Shown here: piece after piece, positions 17,341-25,605 of the stretch
Layout: the number at the start of each line of letters is the position of its first letter
Position numbering within the stretch: position 1 is the stretch's first letter
Assembly (NCBI GenBank): GCA_963759375.1
Contig: CAVWYY010000002.1
Location: 248,001-312,000 of the forward strand
DNA: 64,000 nt
Reading direction: 5' to 3'
DNA from: DASSUW01 sp963759375
GTDB taxonomy: Bacteria > Actinomycetota > Thermoleophilia > Solirubrobacterales > Solirubrobacteraceae
Notes under the pieces: generated by a model
Databases searched by the model: none
What the model saw: the letters and a program-made list of their open reading frames with translations, nothing else
What the model was told of the DNA's origin: nothing
Program-made: the position numbers and the translations under genes

Positions 17341-17634
17341 GTGGAGGCGCGCGAACAGATCGCGGACTTCCTGTCTGCGCTGATCACGGTCTACGTGATC
17401 ATCATCATCGCCTGGATCGTCGTGTCGTTCGTGTTCGCGCTCGGCGCCCGCGTGCCGTACTCGCGGCCCATCAACGCGGTGCTCGACTTCCTGCGCGACG
17501 TCTCCGAGCCGTACCTGCGCGTGTTCCGCCGCCTGCCGCTGCGCATCGGCCCGCTCGACCTGTCGCCGATCGTGGCGATCATCGTGCTCCGTATCGTCGG
17601 TGGCATCGTGGTGAACGCAATCGACCCCGGCTGA
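17341..17634 (+). CDS. YggT family membrane protein
   Basis: A 97-residue protein with two membrane helices (about residues 10-32 and 72-95) separated by the conserved family segment VLDFLRDVSEPYLRVFRR and GPLDLSPIVAIIVL. The molecular role is not established; the gene accompanies sepF in actinobacteria and is linked to envelope growth or osmotic tolerance in other bacteria. The GTG start is one base after the proC stop, and its own stop overlaps lspA (TGATG). Confidence 0.9.
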   Translation: MEAREQIADFLSALITVYVIIIIAWIVVSFVFALGARVPYSRPINAVLDFLRDVSEPYLRVFRRLPLRIGPLDLSPIVAIIVLRIVGGIVVNAIDPG

Positions 17635-18086
17635 TGACCGCGACGGCTCGCGCCGCGGTGGTCGCGGTCGGCGTCGTCGTCGCCGACCAGGCGGTCAAGG
17701 CGCTCGTCCGCTCGACGATCGACCGCGGCGACGCCGTCGACCTGGTCCTCGGCATCAAGATCGTCAACGTCCGCAACAGCGGGATCGCGTTCGGCATGTT
17801 CTCCGGCGGCGGCGTGGTGCTGGTGATCTTCGCGATCGTGGCGCTGACCGCGCTGCTCGTCTTCTTCGCCCGCCACCGCGACCGCCCGCTCGTGTGGCTG
17901 CCGACCGGCCTGCTGATCGGCGGCGCCGCCGGCAACCTGATCGACCGCATCCGCGAGAGCGGCGTCACCGACTTCATCGACTTCCCGTGGTGGCCGGCGT
18001 TCAACGTCGCCGACATCGCGATCACCTTCGGCGTCCTGACGCTGCTGTACGTGCTGGAGGGACCGCCGCGGCATGGCCGCCGGTGA
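17634..18086 (+). CDS. lspA: Lipoprotein signal peptidase
   Basis: LspA is the membrane aspartyl protease that removes signal peptides from prolipoproteins. The 150-residue protein has four predicted helices. The first catalytic aspartate is in GGAAGNLIDRI near residue 102 and the second in FNVADIAITFG near 124; the NSGIAFGMF segment is also conserved. One client visible in this window is the lipobox-bearing sugar-binding protein at 44148. It overlaps rluD by 14 bp. Confidence 0.95.
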   Translation: MTATARAAVVAVGVVVADQAVKALVRSTIDRGDAVDLVLGIKIVNVRNSGIAFGMFSGGGVVLVIFAIVALTALLVFFARHRDRPLVWLPTGLLIGGAAGNLIDRIRESGVTDFIDFPWWPAFNVADIAITFGVLTLLYVLEGPPRHGRR

Positions 18087-19011
18087 CCGCGAGCTGGTCG
18101 TCGGCCCCGACGAGTCGGGTGAGCGCCTCGACGTGTTCCTGGCCCGCGACGCCGGCTCGCGCGCGGCCGCCCAGCGCCTGATCGATGCCGGGCTCGTGCT
18201 GGTGGACGGCGCGCCGCGACCGAAGCGCCACGCGGTCGCGGCCGGCGAGCGGATCACGGTCAGCCCGGCGCCGTCGCAGCCGGAGGCGGCGGTCCCGGAC
18301 GCGACGTTCGGCGTCGTGTACGAGGACCCGTACCTGCTGGTGGTCGACAAGCCCGCCGGCGTCGTCGTGCACCCGGCGCGCGGGCACCGCGCCGGCACAC
18401 TCGCCCAGGCGCTTCAGGGCCGGGCCGCCGGGGGCGACGATCCGAACCGGCCGGGCATCGTGCACCGGCTCGACCGCGACACGTCGGGCCTGCTCGTCGT
18501 CGCGCGCACCGACGAGGTCCACGCGGCGCTCAAGGCCATGCTCGCGGAGCGCCGCATCACCCGCGAGTACCTCGGCCTGGTGGAGGGCCGCCCGGCAGCG
18601 CGCGCGGGCACGATCGACGCCCCGCTGGGGCGCGACCGCCGGGTGCGGACCCGGATCTCCACCGACACCGATGAACCGCGCGAGGCGATCACCCACTTCG
18701 AGACCGAGCAGGCGCTGGATGGCTACACGCTGCTGCGCCTACGGCTGGAGACCGGCCGCACGCACCAGATCCGCGCGCACCTGAAGGCGATCGGCCACCC
18801 GGTGGCCGGCGACCCGGAGTACGGGCGTCCCGGCGTCCTGGGGCTCACCCGCCAATTCCTCCACGCCGAGCACCTCGCGTTCGCGCATCCGGTGACAGGA
18901 GAGGCGATCGACGAGCGATCACCTCTCCCACCGGACCTACGTGCCGCGCTGGAAATAGCGGCCCGGTCCACCGGAGGTAGGGGAAGGGAGGGCCGGGCCG
19001 CAGAGGCCTAA
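18073..19011 (+). CDS. RluA/RluD family 23S rRNA pseudouridine synthase
   Basis: A 312-residue pseudouridine synthase with an N-terminal S4 RNA-binding domain (ERLDVFLARD..QRLIDAGLVLVDG, about residues 15-60). The catalytic domain has the catalytic aspartate in GIVHRLDRDTSGLLVVA near residue 140, and RTHQIRAHL and GDPEYG later. The family modifies uridines in 23S rRNA; the exact site cannot be assigned from sequence. The adjacent lspA matches the common lspA-rluD pair. Confidence 0.92.
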   Translation: MAAGDRELVVGPDESGERLDVFLARDAGSRAAAQRLIDAGLVLVDGAPRPKRHAVAAGERITVSPAPSQPEAAVPDATFGVVYEDPYLLVVDKPAGVVVHPARGHRAGTLAQALQGRAAGGDDPNRPGIVHRLDRDTSGLLVVARTDEVHAALKAMLAERRITREYLGLVEGRPAARAGTIDAPLGRDRRVRTRISTDTDEPREAITHFETEQALDGYTLLRLRLETGRTHQIRAHLKAIGHPVAGDPEYGRPGVLGLTRQFLHAEHLAFAHPVTGEAIDERSPLPPDLRAALEIAARSTGGRGREGRAAEA

Positions 19012-19101
19012 ACGGGGGCGCTCGCAAGAACTTTCGTAAACTTGTCTCAATCCAATCCAACGACCCCGGGCGGCCATCTTCCGTCCGAGGCCGCGGCCCT
19101 G

Positions 19102-19122
19102 CCCGGCGCACGGAGCGCCGGG
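19102..19122 (+). promoter_or_regulatory. GC-rich hairpin in the rpsB leader
   Basis: A perfect 8-bp stem CCCGGCGC / GCGCCGGG closes on ACGGA, within the 167 bp before rpsB. An autoregulatory S2-binding leader or an attenuator is possible by analogy with other rpsB leaders; no known leader class was recognised. AAGGGA at about 19166-19171 is the likely Shine-Dalgarno. Confidence 0.4.
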
Positions 19123-19178
19123 TCCGCTGAGCCTCATCGCCCGGGTTGCTATTCACAACGACATAAGGGAGCAATTCC

Positions 19179-20547
19179 GTGGCTCAGGTAGGAATCAAGG
19201 AGCTGCTGGAGGCCGGTGTGCACTTCGGCCACCAGACGCGCCGCTGGAACCCGAAGATGCGCCGTTTCATCTTCGGCGAGCGTGGCGGCATCTACATCAT
19301 CGACCTGCTCAAGACCGAGCAGCTGCTGGCGCAGGCCCAGGACTTCGCGTCCGGCATCGCCAACCACGGCGGCACCGTGCTGTTCGTGGGCACCAAGAAG
19401 CAGGCCCGCGACGGCATCAAGGAGATCGCCGAGTCCGCCGGCATGCCCTACGTCAACCACCGCTGGCTGGGTGGTCTGCTCACCAACTTCCAGACCATCT
19501 CGCTGCGCATCAAGCGCCTGCACGACCTCGAGCGCTACGCGTCCGATGGCCAGCTGGCGCTGCTGCCGACGCGCGAGCGCCTCTCCGCAGAGGCCGACCT
19601 GGAGAAGCTCCAGGCGAACCTGGGCGGCGTGAAGAACATGCAGCGCGTGCCCGACGCGATGTTCGTGGTCGACCTCAAGACCGAGGCGATCGCGGTGCGC
19701 GAGGCGCAGCGCCTGCGGATCCCGATCATCGGCCTGGTCGACACCAATTGCGATCCCGACGGGATCGACTACGTGGTGCCCGGCAACGATGACGCGATCC
19801 GCGCCTGCACGCTCGTGACGCGCGCGATCGGGGACGTCGTGTCCGAGGGCCGCACCCGCTTCCGCCGCGAGGAGGAGCGTGCCCGCCAGGAGGCCGAGGA
19901 GCAGGCCCGCCGCGAGGCCGAGGAGCGCGCGCGCCGCGAGGCCGAGGAGCAGGCCCGTCGCGAGGCCGAGGAGCGCGCCGCCGCCGAGGCCGCGCTGACG
20001 CAGGCGGGCGAGGGCGAGACGCGCGACCAGGCCGAGGCCGAGGTCGCCGCCGCCGCGCAGGTCGCGACGCCGCAGGCCGAGGGCACCGGCGCCGCCGAGG
20101 CGGCCGCTGCCGCCCAGGCCGCCGACGAGCCGGCGATGCCGGCCGCCGGCTCGCCGACTGGTGAGGCGCCGTCGCCGTCCGTCGAGGCCCCGGCCCCCGA
20201 GCCGGAGGCGCCGGCCGCCGAGGCTGCGCCCGCGGCCCCTGTCGCGGAGCCGGAGGCTCCGGCCGCCGAGGCCGCGCCGGAGGCTCCGGCCGCCGAGGCC
20301 GAGCCGGAGGCGCCGGCCGCCGAGGCCGAGCCGGAGGCACCCGGCCGCCGAGGCCGCGCCGGAGGCACCGGCCGCTGCCGAGCCGGAGGCGCCCGCCGCG
20401 GAGCCCGAGGCGCCGGCCGCCGAGGCCGCGCCCGCGAAGCCGGCGAAGCCCAAGAAGGCGCGCTCCCGCAAGCCGAAGGCCTCGAAGAGCGAGGACGCCC
20501 CCGCCGCGGAGGCCCCCGCCACCGACGACTCAGAGAAGAAGGACTAG
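19179..20547 (+). CDS. rpsB: 30S ribosomal protein S2 with long C-terminal extension (frameshifted near 20341)
   Basis: S2 is a small-subunit ribosomal protein. The core (about residues 1-230) is canonical: IKELLEAGVHFGHQTRRWNPKM, YIIDLLKTEQLL, FVGTKKQA, NHRWLGGLLTNF, LPDAMF-type RVPDAMFVVDL and PIIGLVDTNCDPDGIDYVVPGNDDA. It is followed by about 220 extra residues: a charged coiled coil of REAEEQAR-type octads, then an Ala/Glu/Pro-rich tail, then a basic end. The tail changes frame at 20340-20342, where CCC replaces CC, equal to one extra base. Corrected, the protein has about 455 residues and ends DDSEKKD at 20547, 4 bp before tsf; uncorrected, it would overrun tsf. The start is GTG. Confidence 0.9.
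19866..19977. repeat. 24-bp coding repeats in the rpsB extension
   Basis: Four to five imperfect copies of a 24-bp unit encode octads of the form R-E-A-E-E-(Q/R)-A-R, a highly charged coiled coil right after the S2 core. Confidence 0.75.
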
Positions 20548-20551
20548 ACAG

Positions 20552-21154
20552 ATGGCCGCTATCACCGCATCCCAGGTAAAGGAGCTCCGCGACCGCACCG
20601 GCGCGGGCATGATGGACTGCAAGAACGCCCTCGCCGAGACCAATGGCGACATCGAGGCCGCCGTCGAGCTGCTGCGTGTCCGCCTCGGCGACAAGGCGCT
20701 CAAGGTCGGCGGCCGCGAGGCCACCGAGGGCACCGTCCAGTCCTACATCCACGGCGGCGGCAAGGTCGGCGTGCTGGTCGAGGTCGACTGCAACACCGAC
20801 TTCGTCGCCCGCAACGAGGACTTCGTCACGTTCGCGCGTGAGCTCGCGCTGCACATCGCCGCGTCGCCGACCACGCAGTATGTCTCCGAGGAGGAAATCC
20901 CGGAGGACGCGAAGCAGGCCGAGCTGCGTGTGTTCGAGCAGCAGGCCGCCGACAAGCCCGAGAACGTCCGCGGCAAGATCGCGGAGGGCAAGCTGCGCAA
21001 GTGGATGGAGGAGGTCGTGCTCCTCAACCAGGCGCACGTCAACACGGACAAGTACGAGGGCAAGACCATCGAGCAGCTGCGCGTGGAGCTGTCGGGCACG
21101 ACCGGCGAGAACGTCGTGATCCGCCGGTTCGCGCGCTTCCAGGTGGGTTCTTGA
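20552..21154 (+). CDS. tsf: Elongation factor Ts
   Basis: EF-Ts exchanges GDP for GTP on EF-Tu. The 200-residue protein is the short form found in many Gram-positives and cyanobacteria. It has the N-terminal UBA-like ITASQVKELRDRTGAGMMDCKNAL, the core VGVLVEVDCNTDFVARN, and LRKWMEEVVLLNQ in the dimerisation region. It follows rpsB directly and its stop overlaps the TTG of pyrH. Confidence 0.96.
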   Translation: MAAITASQVKELRDRTGAGMMDCKNALAETNGDIEAAVELLRVRLGDKALKVGGREATEGTVQSYIHGGGKVGVLVEVDCNTDFVARNEDFVTFARELALHIAASPTTQYVSEEEIPEDAKQAELRVFEQQAADKPENVRGKIAEGKLRKWMEEVVLLNQAHVNTDKYEGKTIEQLRVELSGTTGENVVIRRFARFQVGS

Positions 21155-21876
21155 CGCAGAAGCCCGCCTTCCAGCGGGTGCTCGTCAAGCTCTCGGGGGA
21201 AGCCCTCATGGGCGACCTCGAGTTCGGGACGGACGCCGACACCGTCACTGCCATCGCCCGCCAGCTCAAGGGCGTGCACGACCGCGGCGTGGAGGTCGCG
21301 GTCGTGCTCGGCGCCGGCAACATCTACCGGGGCCTGAAGGGCGCGGCCGCCGGCATGGACCGCTCGACGGCGGACTACATGGGCATGCTGGCGATCGTCC
21401 TGAACGCGCTGACGCTCCAGGACGCGCTCGAGAAGGAGGGCGTGCACACGCGCGTGCAGTCGGCGATCACGATCTCCGAGGTCGCCGAGCCGTACATCCG
21501 GCGGCGCGCGATGCGGCACCTGGAGAAGGGCCGCGTCGTGATCTTCGCCGCCGGCACCGGCAACCCGTTCTTCACGTCGGACACCGCGGCCGCGCTGCGC
21601 GCGCTGGAGATGCACGCGGAGGCGATCCTCATGGCCAAGAACGGCGTCGAGGGCATCTACACCGCTGATCCGAAGACCGATCCGGCCGCCGAGTTCATCC
21701 CGGAGATCACGGCCCGAGAGGCGCTACAGCGCGGCTTGAAGGTGATGGACTCGACCGCGTTGTCGCTGTGCATGGACAACGGGCTTCCTATCTACGTCTT
21801 CAACATGAACGACGAGGGCAACATCGACCGGATAGTCTCCGGCGAACGGGTGGGGACCCTGGTGACGACGGCATGA
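21151..21876 (+). CDS. pyrH: Uridylate kinase
   Basis: PyrH phosphorylates UMP to UDP and is a hexameric amino-acid-kinase-fold enzyme unique to bacteria. The 241-residue protein has VLVKLSGEALMG near the N-terminus, VLGAGNIYRG, DRSTADYMGMLAIVLNALTLQDALE, FAAGTGNPFFTSDTAAALRA and NGVEGIYTADPK. TTG is the start because it overlaps the tsf stop and puts TQKPAFQRVLVKLSG at the N-terminus. It is coupled to frr by an ATGA overlap. Confidence 0.95.
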   Translation: MTQKPAFQRVLVKLSGEALMGDLEFGTDADTVTAIARQLKGVHDRGVEVAVVLGAGNIYRGLKGAAAGMDRSTADYMGMLAIVLNALTLQDALEKEGVHTRVQSAITISEVAEPYIRRRAMRHLEKGRVVIFAAGTGNPFFTSDTAAALRALEMHAEAILMAKNGVEGIYTADPKTDPAAEFIPEITAREALQRGLKVMDSTALSLCMDNGLPIYVFNMNDEGNIDRIVSGERVGTLVTTA

Positions 21877-22430
21877 TCGACGACCTCCTTCAAGACGCTC
21901 GGGAGCACATGGAGAAGTCCGTGGACGCGACCCGGCACAAGTTTGGTTCCGTGCGCACTGGCCGCGCCAGCATCGCGTTGCTCGACCGCATCACGGTCGA
22001 TTACTACGGCGCGCCGACGCCGCTCAAGCAGCTCGCGACCGTGTCGGCGCCGGAGGCGCGGCTGCTCACGATCCAGCCGTACGACAAGAGCTCGATCAAG
22101 AACATCGAGCGGGCGATCCTCGAGTCCGACGTCGGGCTCACGCCGAACAACGACGGCCAGATCATCCGCTTGCAGGTGCCCGAGCTCACCGAGGAGCGCC
22201 GCAAGGACCTGGTGAAGGTCGTGCGCAACCTGGCGGAGGAGGGTCGCGTGGCCATCCGCAACATCCGGCGGGAGGTCATGCACGACCTGCGCGAGCTGCG
22301 GGACGCCGGCGAGGCGGGCTCCGACGACGAGCATCGCGCCGAGGAGGCCCTGCAGAAGCTCACCGACGAGAAGGTCACCGAGCTCGACGCGGTCCTCAAG
22401 GCCAAGGAAGAAGAGATCCTCGAGGTGTGA
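21873..22430 (+). CDS. frr: Ribosome recycling factor
   Basis: RRF with EF-G splits post-termination ribosomes. The 185-residue two-domain protein has VRTGRASIALLDRITVDYYGAPTPL in the hinge region, the domain II segment LLTIQPYDKSSIKNIERAI, and the helical domain with RRKDLVKVVRNLAEEGRVAIRNIRREVMHDL. It overlaps both pyrH and uppS by four bases or fewer. Confidence 0.96.
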   Translation: MIDDLLQDAREHMEKSVDATRHKFGSVRTGRASIALLDRITVDYYGAPTPLKQLATVSAPEARLLTIQPYDKSSIKNIERAILESDVGLTPNNDGQIIRLQVPELTEERRKDLVKVVRNLAEEGRVAIRNIRREVMHDLRELRDAGEAGSDDEHRAEEALQKLTDEKVTELDAVLKAKEEEILEV

Positions 22431-23089
22431 GCGCCTCGTACGTCGCCATCATCACGGATGGCAACGGACGCTGGGCCCGGCAACGGGGCCTGCCCGTGGA
22501 GGAGGGGCACCGGGCGGGGGCCGACACGGTCAAGGCCCGCCTCCGTGACGCCGTCGAACTCGGCGTGCGTGAGCTGACGGTCTACTCGTTCTCGACCGAG
22601 AACTGGTCGCGGGCGCCGGAGGAGGTCAACGCGCTGATGGCGCTGTTCTCCGAGCGCATCCTCGCCGAGACGCCCGAGCTGGACGGCGAGGGCGTGCGGA
22701 TGCGGTTCATCGGCCGGCGCGAGGGCGTGCTGCCCGAGCTGCTCGACCAGATGCGCTGGGCCGAGGAGACGACGAACGGGAATGACCGGATCACGCTGTT
22801 CGTGGCGTTCAACTACGGCGGGCGGGCCGAGATCGTCGACGCCGCGCGCCGGTTCACCGGCACCACCGAGGAGGAGTTCGCCGCCCTGCTGTACGCGCCG
22901 GAGATGCACGACCCGGACCTCATCATCCGCACGAGCGGCGAGCAGCGGCTGTCGAACTACCTGCTGTGGCAGTCCGCCTACTCCGAGCTGCACTTCACCG
23001 AGGTGCTGTGGCCGGACTTCTCCCGCGAGGACTTCGAGGCGGCGCTCGGCGAGTTCGAGGTCCGCCGGCGCCGGTTCGGCGGGCGATGA
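22427..23089 (+). CDS. uppS: Isoprenyl transferase (undecaprenyl diphosphate synthase family)
   Basis: This cis-prenyltransferase makes the polyprenyl carrier lipid for cell wall synthesis. The 220-residue protein has DGNGRWARQRGLP near residue 10, VYSFSTENWSR, FNYGGRAEI, the substrate-binding RTSGEQRLSNYLLWQSAYSEL near 167, and WPDFSREDF. The usual first motif reads His-x-x-x-x-Met-Asp-Gly-Asn; here the histidine is Tyr and the Met is Thr, though the catalytic Asp remains. It sits in the frr-uppS-cdsA order. Confidence 0.92.
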   Translation: MSASYVAIITDGNGRWARQRGLPVEEGHRAGADTVKARLRDAVELGVRELTVYSFSTENWSRAPEEVNALMALFSERILAETPELDGEGVRMRFIGRREGVLPELLDQMRWAEETTNGNDRITLFVAFNYGGRAEIVDAARRFTGTTEEEFAALLYAPEMHDPDLIIRTSGEQRLSNYLLWQSAYSELHFTEVLWPDFSREDFEAALGEFEVRRRRFGGR

Positions 23090-23907
23090 GCACCCGGCGC
23101 CGCCGCAACACGGGCGCTGATCTCAGCGTCCGCGTGCTGGTGGCCATCCCGGCCGTCGCGTACGCGATCTTCATCATCTCGATGGGCGGCTGGGTGTTCG
23201 CCGTCGGGATCCTCGTGCTCGGCTACGTGTGCCTGCACGAGCTGTTCCGCATGTACGAGTCGGTGCGGCCGATCCGGCTCGCGGCGTTCCTGGCGCTCAC
23301 CGGCTTCGCGATCGCCGCCGTCGAGGGCGGCGAGCGGCAGGTGCTGCTCGTGCTGGTCGCGTTCTTCCCGGTGATGTTCCTGCTCGGCATCGCGACGCCG
23401 CGGGAGGGCGGCCCGTCGCTGACCGCCGCGATGTCGCTCACCACGTTCGGGACGGTGTGGGTCGGCATGGCGATCGCGCACGGCGTGCTCCTGCGCGAGC
23501 TGCCGCACGGCGGCGGGCTGGTCGTCGCCGTCCTGCTCGGCACGTTCGTCGGCGACACCGGTGCCTACCTCGGCGGCCGCATGTTCGGCACGCGCAAGCT
23601 CGCGCCGCGCATCTCGCCGAACAAGACCTGGGAGGGGCTGGCCGCCGGGATCGTGTTCGGGACGTTCGCGGTCTGGTGGTACGGGCTCGGCTCGGAGTGG
23701 ATGGGCGGTCGCGACGGGGCGATCCTGGGGGTGGCCGTCGCGCTTGCCGCGCCGCTCGGCGACCTGCTCGAGTCGGCGGTCAAGCGCGATGCCGGGACGA
23801 AGGATGCCGGTACGCTGTTCGGCGCCCACGGCGGCGCGCTCGACCGGCTCGACGCCGCGTTCTTCACCCTCGTGACCGGCTACTACGTGTGGCTGGCCTT
23901 GTCGTAA
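23086..23907 (+). CDS. cdsA: Phosphatidate cytidylyltransferase
   Basis: CdsA makes CDP-diacylglycerol from CTP and phosphatidic acid at the membrane, feeding phospholipid synthesis including the PgsA-like enzyme at 37546. The 273-residue protein has about seven to eight membrane helices and the family signature in the C-terminal part: SPNKTWEGLAAG, then PLGDLLESAVKRDAGTKDAG with the conserved S-x-x-K-R-x-x-x-x-K-D core. The ATG overlaps the uppS stop. Confidence 0.94.
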   Translation: MSTRRRRNTGADLSVRVLVAIPAVAYAIFIISMGGWVFAVGILVLGYVCLHELFRMYESVRPIRLAAFLALTGFAIAAVEGGERQVLLVLVAFFPVMFLLGIATPREGGPSLTAAMSLTTFGTVWVGMAIAHGVLLRELPHGGGLVVAVLLGTFVGDTGAYLGGRMFGTRKLAPRISPNKTWEGLAAGIVFGTFAVWWYGLGSEWMGGRDGAILGVAVALAAPLGDLLESAVKRDAGTKDAGTLFGAHGGALDRLDAAFFTLVTGYYVWLALS

Positions 23908-23968
23908 TTGCCGCTGTTCGACCCCCGCGTGCGCATGTCATCCTCGCGCGCGTGGTAGTTCTTCCGTG

Positions 23969-24427
23969 ATGGAGGAGAGCGAGCGGTCCGACCGCCAGAT
24001 GGCGGAGCTGCTGCAGGAGCTGCGCGTGGCCCTTCCCGGCGTGCAGATCCTGTTCGCGTTCCTGCTCACGGTGCCGTTCGCCCAGGGCTTCGAGAAGGTC
24101 ACGAGCTTCCAGCGCACGCTGTTCTTCATCACAATGCTCGCCACCGCGGCGTCGACGGTCTGCCTGATCGCGCCGACGGCCACCCACCGGCTGCGTTTTC
24201 ACCAGAACGACCGCCGCTACGTCATCGAGTCGGCCAACCGGCTGCTGATCGCTGGGCTGGTGTTCCTCGGCATCGCCATCGTCGGTGCGGTGATGCTGAT
24301 CACCGACTATCTGTTCGGCCTCGGCAGCCACTGGATCTGGCCGACGCTCGTGGCCCTGGCGATCCTCGCGCTGTGGTTCGCGCGCCCCCTGGTGAGGCAC
24401 CTGCGGGGCGTTTCATCAGGCCCTTAG
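23969..24427 (+). CDS. DUF6328-type membrane protein
   Basis: A small protein of about 152 residues with an acidic N-terminus (MEESERSDRQMAELLQELRVALPG), four predicted membrane helices and an Arg-rich C-terminus. The helix-1 segment PGVQILFAFLLTVPF and the RFHQNDRRYVIESANRL loop are typical of a family of actinobacterial membrane proteins of unknown function. GTG at 23966 is also possible. It lies between cdsA and dxr, where other genomes usually have nothing or an rRNA methyltransferase. Confidence 0.75.
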   Translation: MEESERSDRQMAELLQELRVALPGVQILFAFLLTVPFAQGFEKVTSFQRTLFFITMLATAASTVCLIAPTATHRLRFHQNDRRYVIESANRLLIAGLVFLGIAIVGAVMLITDYLFGLGSHWIWPTLVALAILALWFARPLVRHLRGVSSGP

Positions 24428-24453
24428 ATCGGCGTTGCCACAATGGGTCGCCG

Positions 24454-25605
24454 ATGAAGCGGCTCCTCATCCTCGGGTCGACCGGGTCGATCGGCACCCA
24501 GGCGCTCGACGTCGTCGCCCGCGCGGGCGACGCGTTCGAGGTCGTGGGCCTCTCGGCCGGCACGGCCTACGAGCCGCTGATCGCGCAGGCGCGCGCCCAC
24601 GGCGTGCGCCGGATCGCGCTCTCGGACACCGACGCCGCGGCACGCGCCGCGGAGTCGTGGACGGAGGGCGAGGTGCTCGCCGGCCCGGAGGGGCTGGTCG
24701 AGCTCGTGGCCGCCTCGGACGCCGACCTCGTGCTGAACGCGATCGTCGGCAGCGCCGGGCTCGGCCCGACGATCGTGGCGCTCACCGAGGGGATCGACCT
24801 CGCGCTGGCCAACAAGGAGTCACTGGTCGTCGGCGGCGAGCTGGTCACCGCGCTGGCCGAGGCCACCGGGGCGCAGATCATCCCGGTCGACTCCGAGCAC
24901 TCGGCACTGCACCAGCTGATCGTCACGGAGCGCCCAGGCACGATCGACCGGCTGATCGTCACCGCGTCCGGCGGCCCGTTCCGCGGCCGCGCCCGCGCGG
25001 AACTCGAGTCCGTGACGGTCGAGCAGGCGCTCCAGCACCCGACGTGGGAGATGGGCGGCAAGATCACGATCGACTCGGCGACGCTGATGAACAAGGGCCT
25101 CGAGGTGATCGAGGCGCACCACCTGTTCGGGACGTCCTACGACCGCATCGACGTCGTCGTGCACCCGCAGTCGATCGTCCACGCGCTGGTCACGCTGTGC
25201 GACGGCGCGGCGCTCGCGCACCTCGGTCATCCGGACATGCGGATCCCGATCGCCTACGCGCTGCACCTCCCGGAGCGGGTCGACGTGCCCGCCCGGACGC
25301 TCGACCTCGCCGAGCTCGGCTCGCTGACCTTCGAGCCGCCGGACACCGATGCGTTCCCGTGCCTGCGGCTGGCCCGTGAGGCCGCCGAGGCGGGCGGCAC
25401 CGGGCCGTGTGTGCTGAACGCCGCGAACGAGGTGGCGGTGCACGCGTTCCTGACCGGGCGCCTGGGCTTCATGGGCATCCCCGCGGTGATCGAGCAGACG
25501 CTGGAGACGGTCGGTGCGTCCGGCGTGCACAGCTTCGACTCGCTGTACGACGCCGACGCCCGCGCGCGTGACGTGGCCGGCGAGTACGTCGCGGTGCACG
25601 CATGA
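24454..25605 (+). CDS. dxr: 1-deoxy-D-xylulose 5-phosphate reductoisomerase
   Basis: Dxr makes 2-C-methylerythritol 4-phosphate, the committed step of MEP-pathway isoprenoid synthesis. The 383-residue protein has the NADPH motif ILGSTGSIGTQALDVV, LANKESLVVGGE, VDSEHSALHQ with metal ligands, ASGGPFRGR, WEMGGKITIDSATLMNKGLEVIEAHHLFG, and HPQSIVHALV. CACAAT at 24439-24444 is 9 nt before the ATG and may be its -10. The coupled rseP starts four bases before its end. ispG, the other MEP gene of the window, is 6.6 kb downstream. Confidence 0.96.
   Translation: MKRLLILGSTGSIGTQALDVVARAGDAFEVVGLSAGTAYEPLIAQARAHGVRRIALSDTDAAARAAESWTEGEVLAGPEGLVELVAASDADLVLNAIVGSAGLGPTIVALTEGIDLALANKESLVVGGELVTALAEATGAQIIPVDSEHSALHQLIVTERPGTIDRLIVTASGGPFRGRARAELESVTVEQALQHPTWEMGGKITIDSATLMNKGLEVIEAHHLFGTSYDRIDVVVHPQSIVHALVTLCDGAALAHLGHPDMRIPIAYALHLPERVDVPARTLDLAELGSLTFEPPDTDAFPCLRLAREAAEAGGTGPCVLNAANEVAVHAFLTGRLGFMGIPAVIEQTLETVGASGVHSFDSLYDADARARDVAGEYVAVHA

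Noticed and set aside
20340..20342. Programmed frameshifting in rpsB
   Set aside because: There is no slippery heptamer or downstream structure evident. The extra base matches the direction of nine other breaks in unrelated genes, so sequence error is simpler.
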